DNA of 64,000 nucleotides from Thiocystis violacea (GTDB lineage Bacteria > Pseudomonadota > Gammaproteobacteria > Chromatiales > Chromatiaceae), in contig NZ_NRRF01000006.1 of the NCBI RefSeq assembly GCF_016583565.1, positions 1-64,000 on the forward strand. The letters are read 5' to 3'. Below the pieces are notes generated by a model. The model saw only the letters and a list, made by a program, of their open reading frames with translations, had not been told where the DNA came from and did not search any database. Of this stretch, positions 47,255-56,620 are shown in pieces. The translations under genes were made by a program, and so were the position numbers. Each line of letters begins with the position of its first letter. Position 1 is the first letter of the stretch.

Positions 47255-48559
47255 TCAGGCCGCCATCAACGCCTCGATCGCGTCCGGGTGTTTGGGAACC
47301 GCCGCGGAAAGGATCTCGTGCCCATCCTTGGTGATGAGCACATCGTCTTCGATCCGGATGCCGATACCCCGATACGCCTCGGGCACCTCATCCGTGCTTG
47401 GCATGTAGAGGCCCGGCTCGACGGTCAGCACCATGCCAGGCGCCAGTACGCGCCATTGCTGCTCGCGTTTGTAGGCACCGACATCATGAACGTCCATGCC
47501 CAGCCAATGACCCGTGCGGTGCATGTAATAGGGTTTGTAAGCCTCTTCTTCGATGAGCTTGCCGATCTTGCCCTTGAGGATACCGAGACCGACGAGCCCC
47601 TTCGTCAGGGTCCGCACGGCCGCCTCATGGGGCTCGTTCCAGTGCATGCCCGGCCGCGCCTTCTTGATCGCGGCGAGCTGGGCCTTGAGGACCAGCTCGT
47701 AGAGCGTCCGCTGAGGCGCCGTGAAACGGCCGTTGACGGGGAAGGTCCGCGTGATGTCGGAGGCATAGCCATCCAGCTCGCAGCCGGCATCGATGAGCAC
47801 CAGGTTACCCTCGGCGAGCCGATCGGCGTTCTCGATGTAGTGCAGGACGCAAGCGTTTCTGCCACCGCCGACGATCGAGGGATAGGCCAAGTCGCGCGCG
47901 CCCTGGGTCGCGCAGGCATGCTGGAACTCGGCCTCCAGATCGGACTCACGCATGCCCGGCCGGCACAGCTGCATCAACCGGCAATGGGCATCGGCGGAGA
48001 TCTGCGCGGCGCGGCGCATAATGTCCGCCTCCGCCTTGCTCTTGTGCAGGCGCTGCTCGTGCAGCACCGAGTCGAGGGCAATGAAGGTGTCCGGCGCGGC
48101 GGCGCCGGTGCGCACCTTGGCGCGCACCTGATTGACCCAGCCCATGACACAGGCATCCAGCGCGGGATCGGACCCAATGGGAAAATAGACCCGCTTGCGC
48201 CCCTCGATCAGGCTCGGCATAACCTCGTCGAGCTCGCTCAACGGAAAGGCTTGATCGGCGCCCAGCTCGGTCGTGACGCCCTCAACGCCGAGACGCGACC
48301 CGTCCCACTGCTCGCGCTCATCGTCTCGGGGACGGCAGAAGAGGACGAATTCGCCCTCCTCACGCTTGGGCGCCACCACCGCGAAGGCATCGGGCTCCAT
48401 GAAGCCGGTGAGGTAGCTGAAATCGCTGTCTTGACGGAACGGATAGTGGACGTCGCGGTTGCGGATCCGCTCCCGGGCCGCGGGCAGGACGGCGATGCCG
48501 CCGTCGCCGATGGCCTTTCCCAGTGCGCGACGCCGCCGCTTGTACTCGGCGCGGGTCAT
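47255..48559 (-). CDS. pepP: Xaa-Pro aminopeptidase P
   Basis: A dinuclear Mn peptidase removing N-terminal residues before proline. The 434-residue chain has the pita-bread metal ligands in DAGCELDGYASDITRTFP, HRTGHWLGMDVHD, TVEPGLY and RIEDDVLIT, matching the five-ligand set. The ATG overlaps the upstream UPF0149 stop as ATGA. Confidence 0.95.
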   Translation of the reverse strand: MTRAEYKRRRRALGKAIGDGGIAVLPAARERIRNRDVHYPFRQDSDFSYLTGFMEPDAFAVVAPKREEGEFVLFCRPRDDEREQWDGSRLGVEGVTTELGADQAFPLSELDEVMPSLIEGRKRVYFPIGSDPALDACVMGWVNQVRAKVRTGAAAPDTFIALDSVLHEQRLHKSKAEADIMRRAAQISADAHCRLMQLCRPGMRESDLEAEFQHACATQGARDLAYPSIVGGGRNACVLHYIENADRLAEGNLVLIDAGCELDGYASDITRTFPVNGRFTAPQRTLYELVLKAQLAAIKKARPGMHWNEPHEAAVRTLTKGLVGLGILKGKIGKLIEEEAYKPYYMHRTGHWLGMDVHDVGAYKREQQWRVLAPGMVLTVEPGLYMPSTDEVPEAYRGIGIRIEDDVLITKDGHEILSAAVPKHPDAIEALMAA

Positions 48560-49116
48560 GGTGTCCCGCCCTCGCGATGCGAGCCTGGCCGCTCGGCGTC
48601 GATCAGGAGGGCGGCCACACGGACGAATTCGGTCACTTCCATCAAGGCCTGCTCGTTGTCTTCGGTCTCTTCGAGGTCGTCGAGGTCCATGCGCGTCAAG
48701 GCCGCGAAATCCCGATAGACCTCGACACCTTCCGCGGATAGGTCCCGCTCCGAAATCTTCAAGACCCCCATGGCGTAGAGGAAGCCACGGACCCAGTCGT
48801 AGACCGCGGTCGCGCGCTGGAGCAAGGACGCGGGCTCGTTCGGCTGAAACACCTGGATGTTCGCATCCTGGCCACGGAGCGCCTGCGCGAGCGGGGCGGC
48901 ATAGCTGCGCAAGGCATCGCGCGCCTCGCGCAGAGAGTCCTCGTTCGCATCGACCATCGGCAGAACCTGGTCCAGCCAGACGGAGATCGGATCCCCCCCG
49001 CCGCCGCAGAGAAAGCCATAGAGCATGCCCTGAGCCTCCGCGATGGACGGATTCAGAGGGCTGGCGTCGAGCAAGACACCGAGCTGGGCGTCATCGATGT
49101 CCGTGTGAGCTTCCAC
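48556..49116 (-). CDS. ygfB: UPF0149 family protein (YgfB)
   Basis: The 186-residue acidic, helical protein follows the UPF0149 pattern (AEAQGMLYGFLCGGG, WVRGFLYAMG, ALMEVTEFVRVAALL). Pseudomonas YgfB has been linked to control of a beta-lactam resistance regulator; function here is unknown. It heads the operon with pepP, ubiH and ubiI and is divergent from the zapA cluster. Confidence 0.9.
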   Translation of the reverse strand: MEAHTDIDDAQLGVLLDASPLNPSIAEAQGMLYGFLCGGGGDPISVWLDQVLPMVDANEDSLREARDALRSYAAPLAQALRGQDANIQVFQPNEPASLLQRATAVYDWVRGFLYAMGVLKISERDLSAEGVEVYRDFAALTRMDLDDLEETEDNEQALMEVTEFVRVAALLIDAERPGSHREGGTP

Positions 49117-49178
49117 GATCGGATACAGGTGCGGCAGAGATTGGATTCCGCTGGATCATAGCACGGACTCCTGGCCGA

Positions 49179-49207
49179 TTGACCGCTCACCAAGCCCCTT
49201 CTATAGT
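49179..49207 (+). promoter_or_regulatory. Sigma-70 promoter of the zapA cluster
   Basis: TTGACC (49179-49184) and TATAGT (49202-49207) are 17 bases apart, close to the consensus. Transcription should start near 49214, a short leader before the TTG at 49236. Confidence 0.8.
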
Positions 49208-49235
49208 GCGCAGAATTTCAACGGAGTCGTGGACT

Positions 49236-49445
49236 TTGGCCAACTTTGACCTCGACCAACTTGAGCTTCAGGTAAACGCCTTGCTCCGCCTCAACCATAA
49301 GCTCCGAGAGGAGAACGCCTCGTTACGGGTGCGTCAGGAGTCTCTGGTTGCGGAGCGAAGTGAATTGATCGAAAAGACCGAGCAGGCGCGAAGTCGCGTT
49401 GAAGCCATGCTGTCCCGGTTGCGCGCAATGGAGGAGAATCTGTGA
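49236..49445 (+). CDS. ZapB-like coiled-coil protein (TIGR02449 type, TTG start)
   Basis: The 69-residue protein is almost entirely a coiled coil (LDQLELQVNALLRLNHKLRE onward, heptads of Leu/Val). Such small proteins sit upstream of zapA in many gammaproteobacteria and are thought to act in cell division. CGGAG (49222-49226) lies 9 bases before TTG 49236 and no in-frame ATG is available. The stop overlaps the zapA start as GTGA. Confidence 0.85.
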   Translation: MANFDLDQLELQVNALLRLNHKLREENASLRVRQESLVAERSELIEKTEQARSRVEAMLSRLRAMEENL

Positions 49446-49843
49446 TCGAAGAGCCGTTGCAAGTCAGCATCAGAATACTCGAGAAAGAATACCGGATCGC
49501 CTGCGCGTATCACGAGCAAGACGACCTTCGGGCATCGGCGCGCCTTCTCGACAGCCGCATGAGAGAGATTCGCCAGACCGGCCGCGTCATCGGCACGGAC
49601 CGCATCGCCGTGATGGCGGCCCTCAACATCGCTCACGACCTCATACAGCTACAGCGCTCGCGCGCTGGCGACGAGGATCCCGGCAAGCGCCTACGTCAGC
49701 TGCAAGAGCGCATCAACTCCGCCCTGGCCGGTGATCGCGAGGAGACCTTCGATCCTGCCGCGTCCGACGCGCCCTATGAGGCTGACGATTCGGAGACGGA
49801 GATCACACCGCCTCACCTAGACGCACCGGACGAAAGAGTATAG
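49442..49843 (+). CDS. zapA: Cell division protein ZapA
   Basis: The 133-residue protein has the ZapA N-terminal fold (VSIRILEKEYRIACAYHEQDDLRASARLLD in parts) and a coiled coil, plus an acidic tail longer than in E. coli (109 residues). It crosslinks FtsZ filaments. It starts at GTG 49442, coupled to the small gene before it. 6S RNA follows, as in E. coli. Confidence 0.92.
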   Translation: MIEEPLQVSIRILEKEYRIACAYHEQDDLRASARLLDSRMREIRQTGRVIGTDRIAVMAALNIAHDLIQLQRSRAGDEDPGKRLRQLQERINSALAGDREETFDPAASDAPYEADDSETEITPPHLDAPDERV

Positions 49844-49855
49844 CCTGTACCTTAA

Positions 49856-50044
49856 GACACCCCCTGCAGTGCTCGATAGCGGCCTGGGTATTTTCTTGAG
49901 CCTAATCGCTGCCCTGGGGACATGAAAGCGAAGCTGTTGAGCATGTCCGTCACCGAGCGGAAAGCCTGAAGCGGCGCCGACCGTTCCCACTTGAACCTAT
50001 CGGTTCAAGAACAAAGGTCTGCAACGGCATAGACGGGGGGTGTC
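49856..50044 (+). ncRNA. ssrS: 6S RNA
   Basis: The end stem GACACCCCC (49856-49864) pairs with GGGGGTGTC (50036-50044). The 3' half carries the family block CACTTGAACC...GGTTCAAG (about 49988-50009) followed by CTGCAACGGCATAGAC, and the middle has GAGCATGTCCGTC and GAGCGGAAAGCCTGAAGC, all close to E. coli 6S. It mimics an open promoter and sequesters sigma-70 RNA polymerase. TATAGC at 49839-49844, inside the end of zapA, could be its -10. Its place between zapA and the cyclo-ligase gene is conserved. Confidence 0.92.
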
Positions 50045-50056
50045 CCCATTCCCCTC

Positions 50057-50686
50057 ATGCCCGCACCACGCACCCTAAGACCCGACCTGCGAACCCGCAG
50101 ACGCGCCATTACGGCATCCCAGCAACGTCGTCATGCCCTCGCCGTCGCAGCACGCGTGCGCGGCAAGCGATTCTTTCTCGGGGCCTCCCGGCTCGCCTTC
50201 TACTGGCCGACAGACGGAGAGCTCGATCCACGCCCGCTCATGCACATCGCCCTCTCGGCGGGCAAGGCCTGCTATCTTCCGATCCTGAACCCCATTCGCA
50301 TCCCGCCCTTTCGCAACACGCTCTGGTTCGCGCGATTTCGGCCAAACGATCGGCTGCGTCCCAACCGGCTCGGGATCCAGGAACCGACCTCCCCCCTGCG
50401 CCTGCGCACCCGAGCACGGCGGCTCGACCTCATCCTGGTACCGCTCGTCGGCTTCGACGCGGATTGCCATCGCATCGGGATGGGGGGCGGATTCTACGAC
50501 CGCACCCTCGGCCCCACAAGGAAGCGCAGCCGACGACACCACCCGCGCCTCATCGGCATCGCCCACGAGTGCCAGCGGCTCGCAGCCATCGCCCCCAATC
50601 CCTGGGACGTCCAGCTCGACGCCGTCGTCAGCGAATCCGGGATCTACAGCAGACCACCTCTCGACATCGCCGAACCAGGGCTCTGA
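50057..50686 (+). CDS. ygfA: 5-formyltetrahydrofolate cyclo-ligase
   Basis: The 209-residue protein has the ATP-binding signature GMGGGFYDRTL (about 141-151) and the basic N-terminal region LRPDLRTRRRAI. It converts 5-formyl-THF to methenyl-THF. The gene directly follows 6S RNA (12 bases), the conserved ssrS-ygfA pairing linked to RNA processing of the joint transcript. Confidence 0.92.
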   Translation: MPAPRTLRPDLRTRRRAITASQQRRHALAVAARVRGKRFFLGASRLAFYWPTDGELDPRPLMHIALSAGKACYLPILNPIRIPPFRNTLWFARFRPNDRLRPNRLGIQEPTSPLRLRTRARRLDLILVPLVGFDADCHRIGMGGGFYDRTLGPTRKRSRRHHPRLIGIAHECQRLAAIAPNPWDVQLDAVVSESGIYSRPPLDIAEPGL

Positions 50687-50728
50687 TATGATCTCAAGCC
50701 GACAGACACAGACAACGGAGGACAGATC

Positions 50729-51388
50729 ATGAATCAAGACGCCCTAAAGAAACAGGCGGCGGAAGCAGCCCTCGACTACGTGGAAGGCGGCGTGATCGGG
50801 GTCGGCACCGGCTCGACGGTCAATCACTTCATCGACGCCCTCGCGTCGATCAAGGGCCGCATCGAGGGCGCGGTTTCCAGCTCCGAGGCATCGACCCAAC
50901 GCCTGAAGCAGCATGGGATTCCGGTGCTCGATCTGAATTCGGCGGGCGAGCTATCGATCTATGTCGATGGCGCCGACGAATCCAATGAGCAACTGCAGCT
51001 CATCAAGGGCGGCGGCGGCGCCTTGACGCGAGAGAAGATCGTCGCCGCCGCCAGCCAGACATTCGTCTGCATCGCCGACGAAAGCAAACTCGTGAAGGTG
51101 CTTGGCAAGTTTCCATTGCCCGTCGAAGTCATCCCCATGGCACGCAGCTATGTGGCGCGCGAGCTCGTGTGCCTAGGCGGCACACCAGTCTGGCGAGACG
51201 GCTTTGTGACCGACAACGGCAATGTCATTCTGGATGTTCACGGCCTGGAGATCATGGAACCCAGCCAGCTCGAGCAACAGATCAACAATATCGCCGGCGT
51301 CGTCACCGTGGGCATCTTCGCGCTGCGCCCCGCCGACGTACTGATTCTTGGCGCCGCCGAAGGACCCAAAACCCTGAAGTCCAGTTAG
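50729..51388 (+). CDS. rpiA: Ribose-5-phosphate isomerase A
   Basis: Interconverts ribose and ribulose 5-phosphate in the pentose phosphate and Calvin pathways. The 219-residue chain has [19 protein letters not shown] and [11 protein letters not shown] with the catalytic Asp, Lys and Glu. GGAGGA lies 7 bases before the ATG. TATGAT at 50687-50692 could be a -10 element but has no good -35 partner. Confidence 0.96.
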   Translation: MNQDALKKQAAEAALDYVEGGVIGVGTGSTVNHFIDALASIKGRIEGAVSSSEASTQRLKQHGIPVLDLNSAGELSIYVDGADESNEQLQLIKGGGGALTREKIVAAASQTFVCIADESKLVKVLGKFPLPVEVIPMARSYVARELVCLGGTPVWRDGFVTDNGNVILDVHGLEIMEPSQLEQQINNIAGVVTVGIFALRPADVLILGAAEGPKTLKSS

Positions 51389-51573
51389 CGCCAGCCAACC
51401 CAGCCCCATCTCTCGCCGCTCCCGTCACGCCCCCGCGGGCGACGATGCCGAGCGGCGAGCCGAAACCCAGGATGCTTTCGCAACAGCACGACCATCCCTA
51501 GCGTCGGTCGCGCGCACCCCATCGGAGCGACAATCAAAGGCGACCGAAAGGGCACTTCCCGACACCCAGAAAC

Positions 51574-51599
51574 GAAAAACGGGACCCGAAGGTCCCGTT
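51574..51599 (-). terminator. Terminator after the porin gene
   Basis: On the minus strand a 9-bp stem (AACGGGACC with GGTCCCGTT, 4-base loop) runs into TTTTTC. It sits 28 bases after the porin stop codon; the reverse strand lacks the T-run. Confidence 0.88.
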
Positions 51600-51626
51600 C
51601 AGATACAGCAACTTTTAGGCTAACGC

Positions 51627-52844
51627 TTAGAAGTCGTGGATCATACCAACCGAGAAGCCATCCCAACCCGCTTGCGGAGCGTCGTCATCGACCTGGGTGT
51701 AGAGCACATAGGCCTTGGTGCGCTTGCTGAAATTGTGATCAAAGGCGATCGCCCAGGTGTAGTAATCACCTTCGATGGAATCCTTAAACTCGTTGACGCT
51801 GTTGAATTCGTCGACGCGACCATCACGATTGCCACTACCATACATGGCCTTGACCATGTTGTTGGCGAAGGCATAGCCAGCCTGAATCTGCCAGAGATTC
51901 AGCTTATCGTTCGCCAGCGGGTTGATCTGCCCTTCAGGCAGGTTGGACTGCTCTTCATAGATACCGGTCAGCGTGAAGCCGTTCCAGTCCATCAGGCCGA
52001 GGCCGAGACGCCACTTGGTATAGTCGTCACCCACATAGCCGGCACGACGGACCCACGGGAAGGTCTGACTCAAGGTGCTGCCCAGCTGACTGGTCAGCGA
52101 ATTCATGAACAGCTCGTTGCTCAGGGACTCGTACGCCAAGGACGCATAGAAGGGGCCGTTGCTGTAGATACCAGCAAGAGAGTAGGCCTCGGCGATGCTG
52201 TCGGAATTGATATTCTCTTCGGAGATGGCCGTGGAGGCACCACCCGCATGCACTGCCGCCGCCAACTGGAAGCCGCTCATGCTGGGGCTGACGTAGGCGA
52301 CCGCGTTGTCGGCACGGATGTCGTCGAAGCCGACGGTGCCGTTGTAGTCGGCCATGGTGTCGGTGAAGAGATCGAGCTTCGCGGTCGAGGTCTTATAAGG
52401 GGTGTCGTTACGACCCACCACGAAGGTACCCCAGCCGCCAGCAAGACCAGCGAACGTATTACGCATGGTGACGTGCTCGGCGTTACCGCCGGAAGCGACG
52501 TTACCGGCGGTGCTCTCCTCAGTCATCTGGATACCGAATTCGACCTGGTAGATCGCCTTGAGGCCGTTACCCAGATCTTCGGAACCCTTGACGCCGATGC
52601 GGTTGGCGCGCAAAGCACCAGGAATCGCGCCGCCCCCGTTCAGACCCCAGCCCTGATAGTTCTTGGGCGCATAACCGATGATCTGGCCGCCCACTGGATC
52701 GACCACGGGCTTTGTGCCATAACCTTCGACGTCCGCCCAGTCAATCGACATATGCAGCTTGCCGTAGAGAATGGCTTCTGCCATCGCGGCGGTCGGAGCG
52801 ACCATGGCGGCGGCGACCGCTAGAGTAAGGAGTTTCTTGTTCAT
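51627..52844 (-). CDS. Outer-membrane porin (Gram-negative general porin type)
   Basis: The 405-residue precursor has a signal peptide (about 1-23, cleavage after AMA), starts with ILYGKLHMSIDWADV, and shows amphipathic beta strands throughout. It ends in Phe (SVGMIHDF), the BAM recognition signal. GVKGSEDLGNGLKAIYQVEF is the trimeric-porin signature. It should form a 16-stranded pore. GGAG lies 6 bases before ATG 52844. It has a strong promoter and its own terminator, so it is probably abundant. Confidence 0.92.
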   Translation of the reverse strand: MNKKLLTLAVAAAMVAPTAAMAEAILYGKLHMSIDWADVEGYGTKPVVDPVGGQIIGYAPKNYQGWGLNGGGAIPGALRANRIGVKGSEDLGNGLKAIYQVEFGIQMTEESTAGNVASGGNAEHVTMRNTFAGLAGGWGTFVVGRNDTPYKTSTAKLDLFTDTMADYNGTVGFDDIRADNAVAYVSPSMSGFQLAAAVHAGGASTAISEENINSDSIAEAYSLAGIYSNGPFYASLAYESLSNELFMNSLTSQLGSTLSQTFPWVRRAGYVGDDYTKWRLGLGLMDWNGFTLTGIYEEQSNLPEGQINPLANDKLNLWQIQAGYAFANNMVKAMYGSGNRDGRVDEFNSVNEFKDSIEGDYYTWAIAFDHNFSKRTKAYVLYTQVDDDAPQAGWDGFSVGMIHDF

Positions 52845-52915
52845 GCTGTTCTCCGCTGTTGTGAATTTGTCAGTTTGACTGCAGAAACCGAACGCAATCA
52901 TGCTTTGCGCTGTGA

Positions 52916-52944
52916 ACTATAGAGGACGACAGGGCGTTTTGCAA
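52916..52944 (-). promoter_or_regulatory. Sigma-70 promoter of the porin gene
   Basis: On the minus strand TTGCAA (52944-52939) and TATAGT (52921-52916) are exactly 17 bases apart, giving a leader of about 65 bases. Confidence 0.8.
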
Positions 52945-53472
52945 CAGATTGGGCGAAAAAAAGACACACCGCCGTTTTGTGTAGCATTTTTACACCAGAC
53001 CAGGCGCCAGGAAAAGGTTCGCGATCGATAAAGGGGCGAATTCTTTACCAAAGGACGACACCAAGCCAGCGTGAAGGCGAGCACAGAAATACCACGCACG
53101 CGAGCTCTGCATCATCCTAGCAGAGCTTCAGGAGCGTCGAAAACGCCTAAAAACCTGATCGAGATCAAAGAATTTAGCGAGCGCCACCCATAGAAAGGGA
53201 CACGTACGGCGCAGCCGCCGCCAGAGGCATCGGCGAGATGCACTCGGCATGTTGCAAAAAGAGCACATTTTGAATGGATTATTTTGCGCGCCTAAGATCC
53301 TAACGCGCGGCCTGTCGCCACGACACCTCGACCGCGGCCCAGCCGGTAAATCAGCGAGATCGCGACCAGCCCTCGCGAGATCTGCACGGAATTGCAACAC
53401 GATGCGCTTAGATGTCTTGGCGCCCATGCGCGCCGCGACCACCAGCGCTCGCAAGAAACAGCACCACACAAA
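52945..53472. other. Intergenic region upstream of the porin
   Basis: About 530 bases without a convincing gene on either strand. I see no repeat or RNA structure that I can name; regulatory sites for the porin may lie here. Confidence 0.45.
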
Positions 53473-53512
53473 GAAAAACCCCGCGGGAGCGTTTCCGCTC
53501 AAGCAGGGTTTA
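53473..53512 (-). terminator. Terminator after tRNA-Gln
   Basis: On the minus strand AAACCCTGCTTGAGCG pairs imperfectly with CGCTCCCGCGGGGTTT around a GAAA loop, followed by TTTC. It lies 14 bases after the tRNA 3' end and would close the rplM-rpsI-tRNA transcript. Confidence 0.75.
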
Positions 53513-53526
53513 GGTGCGCCAGAAGT

Positions 53527-53600
53527 TGGCTGGGGGACTAGGATTCGAACCTAGGTTAGCGGAGTCAGAGTCCGCTGTCCTACCACTAGACGATCCCCCA
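53527..53600 (-). tRNA. tRNA-Gln (anticodon CUG)
   Basis: The 74-base minus-strand sequence folds into a cloverleaf with acceptor TGGGGGA/TCCCCCA, encoded GCCA tail, T-arm with GGTTCGAATCC and anticodon stem GCGGA/TCCGC around loop CTCTGAC, anticodon CTG. The unpaired-type U1-A72 first pair is typical of tRNA-Gln. It reads CAG codons and lies just downstream of rpsI on the same strand. Confidence 0.95.
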
Positions 53601-53656
53601 AAAAACGCGACAACAAAGCGGCGTCCAGCCAGAGAGCGACCGGGCGCCAGCTTCCA

Positions 53657-54046
53657 CTAACGCTTGGAGTACTGAGGACGTTTGCGCGCCTTGTGCAGGC
53701 CTACCTTCTTCCGCTCGACCTCACGCGCATCGCGCGTCAGGAAACCGGCGCGGCGCATGGGGCTGCGCAGTTCCTCGTTGTACTCGACCAGAGCGCGGGC
53801 GATGCCGTGACGGATGGCGCCAGCCTGACCGGTGGTACCACCGCCCTTGACCGTCACTTTCACGTCGAGCCGCTCAGCCATCCCCGCCGTCTGGAGCGGC
53901 TGACGAACGACCATGCGAGCGGTTTCGCGCCCGAAATATTGATCCAACGGCCGACCATTGACCGTGATATCACCAGAGCCCACCGCCAAGAAGACACGTG
54001 CGGCAGACGTCTTACGGCGACCAGTAGAGAGTTGCGTGCCTGACAT
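53657..54046 (-). CDS. rpsI: 30S ribosomal protein S9
   Basis: The 129-residue protein has the [12 protein letters not shown] start and the basic tail ending RPQYSKR, whose last Arg contacts P-site tRNA. It follows rplM after 11 bases, the universal L13-S9 pair. Confidence 0.98.
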   Translation of the reverse strand: MSGTQLSTGRRKTSAARVFLAVGSGDITVNGRPLDQYFGRETARMVVRQPLQTAGMAERLDVKVTVKGGGTTGQAGAIRHGIARALVEYNEELRSPMRRAGFLTRDAREVERKKVGLHKARKRPQYSKR

Positions 54047-54057
54047 ACGCCTGATTC

Positions 54058-54495
54058 CTAAACGTTGAGCTCGAGAGTCTGTGGCTGTTGGGCCTGATGC
54101 GCGTGATTCGGGCCGGCGTAGACACGCAGCTTCTTGATCATCGCGCGACCCAACGGACCGCGGGGGAGCATGCCTTTGACGGCGAGTTGAATCGCGCGCT
54201 CGGGAGCAGTCTCCAACAGCTTGGCAAGATTGGTCGACTTGAGGTTTCCGACATAGCCCGTATGACGGTAGTACATTTTATCCTGCCGCTTGTTGCCGGT
54301 CACGCGGATCTTCTCGGCGTTGACCACAACCAGGTAGTCGCCCGTATCGACATGCGGGGTGTACTGAGGCTTGTGCTTGCCGCGCAGCCGCAGCGCAAGC
54401 TCGCTGGCCAGACGACCAAGGGTTTTGTCCTCAGCGTCAACTAGGTACCAGGCGCGGCGAACCTCGGCGGGTTTGGCGCTAACAGTCGTCGTCAT
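54058..54495 (-). CDS. rplM: 50S ribosomal protein L13
   Basis: The 145-residue protein shows [29 protein letters not shown] and [22 protein letters not shown] in parts, all typical of L13. In E. coli the rplM leader is a site of autoregulation by L13; the leader here is about 75 bases from the predicted start of transcription, but I cannot confirm a matching structure. Confidence 0.98.
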   Translation of the reverse strand: MTTTVSAKPAEVRRAWYLVDAEDKTLGRLASELALRLRGKHKPQYTPHVDTGDYLVVVNAEKIRVTGNKRQDKMYYRHTGYVGNLKSTNLAKLLETAPERAIQLAVKGMLPRGPLGRAMIKKLRVYAGPNHAHQAQQPQTLELNV

Positions 54496-54577
54496 GATCC
54501 TTCGCTCCGGGAAGCCCGCACGCGGAATGGCAGCGCGCTGGCCGTAAAATCGTTATCTGCGTCGAGAAAGACCGCGA

Positions 54578-54606
54578 ACTATACGCGACACACGTAGCGG
54601 CCGCAA
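54578..54606 (-). promoter_or_regulatory. Sigma-70 promoter of rplM-rpsI
   Basis: On the minus strand TTGCGG (54606-54601) and TATAGT (54583-54578) are 17 bases apart, with a GC-rich stretch after the -10 as expected for ribosomal promoters. Confidence 0.75.
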
Positions 54607-54762
54607 CACCTTTTGGCATCCAGCTCGGCACCGGCCGGGCTTTGGGTCTCCGGAGCACTGACCAGCAGCCGCTTCGTTGCCGCGGCGACATGCCTGGAGC
54701 GCCCCGATCTCGGCGTTTGGGCAAAACCGACCGGTGGCGTGGGTCTCCAGAACACGCCAGCG

Positions 54763-55086
54763 TCACGAGGGTTCATCACCGAGCCGCAATCGCTCGACCA
54801 CGCGCCCTTCGACGAGGTGCTCATGCAGGATCTCCTCGACGTCTTCGCGGTCGACATAGGTGTACCAGACGCCTTCGGGATAGACGACCAGCGCCGGCCC
54901 CTCCGCGCAGCGGCCCAGACACCCAGCCGTGTTGATGCGCACACCGCCCGGTCCAGAGATACCCAACTCCTTGGTGCGACGCTTGAGGTAGTCACGTACC
55001 CAGGCAGCGCCGGCAGACCCGCAGCACTGGATGCCGGCGTCGCGCTGGTTGGTGCAGAAGAAGACATGGTGTTTATAGTAAGCCAT
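54763..55086 (-). CDS. Thioredoxin-like 2Fe-2S ferredoxin
   Basis: The 107-residue protein has the four-cysteine layout of thioredoxin-like ferredoxins: Cys11 in FFCTNQRD, Cys21/Cys22 in IQCCGS, and Cys56/Cys60 in AGCLGRCAEGP. It is close to Azotobacter FdI-type (Shethna protein I) homologues. It lies head to head with the Fe-S protein gene at 55263, with 176 bases between, and could be an electron-transfer partner. The physiological role is unknown. Confidence 0.88.
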   Translation of the reverse strand: MAYYKHHVFFCTNQRDAGIQCCGSAGAAWVRDYLKRRTKELGISGPGGVRINTAGCLGRCAEGPALVVYPEGVWYTYVDREDVEEILHEHLVEGRVVERLRLGDEPS

Positions 55087-55262
55087 GATCGTAGTCAGCC
55101 ATCATCAATGACCTGAATTGGAGCAGGCAGGGCAGAAGGAGGTTACCATGAGAGCCGCAGGGCGAGCAGTCGCCGGCGCCGAGACATCCCGCCCCGCACC
55201 AGTCGACCACTCCGATCTCCCTGCCCGCCGCCCCTTCCCAGCCTCCGAACCAGAACTCCTCC

Positions 55263-56498
55263 TTGAACACTCAGGCCGCGCCGACAATTCCACCCCCACA
55301 GCATCCACCGTCCGACCAAGAACTGCTCCGCTTGGCAGACCAGTGCGTGAAGTGCGGATACTGCCTTCCGCACTGTCCAACCTATGTGAAGACACGCAAC
55401 GAAGCCGATTCACCGCGCGGGCGCATCGCCCTCATCCAGGGCTGGGTGTCTGGCGAGCTCGAGATGTCGCCAGCCATGGCCAGGCATCTGGACGGATGCC
55501 TCACCTGCCGCGCCTGCGAGACGGCATGTCCCTCGCTCGTCGCCTACGGGCGTCTGGCGGACGGCGCAAAGGCTCGCCGGACCGCGCGGCAACCCGCCTG
55601 GCGGCGTATCACGCGGCGCCTGGGGCTTCACGCCCTGTCGCACGCGCGCGTCATGCAAGCGATTGGCCGACTGGCGAAGGGTTACAACGCGATCGGCCTC
55701 GCCCGACTGGCCGAACGCCTGAGCATCCACAGCCTTCACAGGCTAGCGGCCTATCATCGGATCGCGGCGGCCCTGAGCAGGACGGCGCGCCCGTCGACCC
55801 CCAGGGATCCGCGGGACAGCAGACTCGACCTCTTCATCGGCTGCATGGGATCGAGCGCGCAGGGCGCCGCCGTGCAAGCGGCCATCAGGGTCTGCGAGCG
55901 GCTCGATCTGAACCCAAGGGTGTCGGCTGACTCAGACTGCTGCGGCGCGCTGATGCGCCACAATGGCTTTCCCGAGGAAGCCGACCGCTACCGCGCAGCC
56001 GTTGCCCGCGCGCATGCGGGCCGCCCGCTGGTCGGGCTGTCCAGCGCTTGCGTCGCGGAGCTGAAGGAGCATCCGCAGCTGAGGGAGACGCAGGAGATCT
56101 GCGCCTTCCTGGAATCGATCGACTGGCCGCCGACATTGCAGCTCAAAAGGCTCGAACGCACAGTGGCGGTTCACGAGCCCTGCTCGCACCGCAACCTGCT
56201 GGGCGGAGTCAGCGCCGTTTACGACCTGCTGAAGCGGATCCCCGGGATCCAGGTCGCGCCATTGGCCGGAAACGATCAGTGCTGCGGCGCGGCCGGGACT
56301 TACCTCTTGCAGCAGCCGGCAATGGCGGCCAGGCTCCTGGAGGACAAGCTCACTGCCGCCCGCCGGGCGCATCCGGACATCCTGGTCACCACCAATCCAG
56401 GCTGCGCCTTGCACCTGATCGCAGGTTTCCACGAGGCAGGACTGGAGATCGAAGTCTGCCACCCCATTGAACTCATTGCCCGGCAACTGCCCGAATGA
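55263..56498 (+). CDS. GlcF-like (Fe-S)-binding oxidoreductase subunit
   Basis: The 411-residue protein has two 4Fe-4S ferredoxin motifs (Cys28/31/34/38 and Cys79/82/85/89) and two cysteine-rich CCG domains (SDCCGALMRHNG and DQCCGAAGTYLL). This is the layout of glycolate oxidase subunit GlcF and related heterodisulfide-type subunits. GlcD and GlcE are not nearby, so the redox partner is unknown. The start is TTG 55263 with no clear ribosome binding site; a TTG at 55330 is possible, but it would leave only a few residues before the first cluster. Confidence 0.85.
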   Translation: MNTQAAPTIPPPQHPPSDQELLRLADQCVKCGYCLPHCPTYVKTRNEADSPRGRIALIQGWVSGELEMSPAMARHLDGCLTCRACETACPSLVAYGRLADGAKARRTARQPAWRRITRRLGLHALSHARVMQAIGRLAKGYNAIGLARLAERLSIHSLHRLAAYHRIAAALSRTARPSTPRDPRDSRLDLFIGCMGSSAQGAAVQAAIRVCERLDLNPRVSADSDCCGALMRHNGFPEEADRYRAAVARAHAGRPLVGLSSACVAELKEHPQLRETQEICAFLESIDWPPTLQLKRLERTVAVHEPCSHRNLLGGVSAVYDLLKRIPGIQVAPLAGNDQCCGAAGTYLLQQPAMAARLLEDKLTAARRAHPDILVTTNPGCALHLIAGFHEAGLEIEVCHPIELIARQLPE

Positions 56499-56620
56499 CG
56501 ATCGACCAGCCGCTCACGCCTGAGCGCGGCGACGGACACCCCATCGCCAGGCCGCGACCCGCGCAGCGGGTTGAAACCCGAGATCCCGCCACTCAGAATG
56601 CAGAAGACTGGAACCTTTCA

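Noticed and set aside
46625..48718. A 697-codon open frame antisense to ubiH and pepP
   Set aside because: It mirrors the codon pattern of the two well-supported minus-strand genes; GC-rich third positions keep the antisense frame open. No domain is recognisable.
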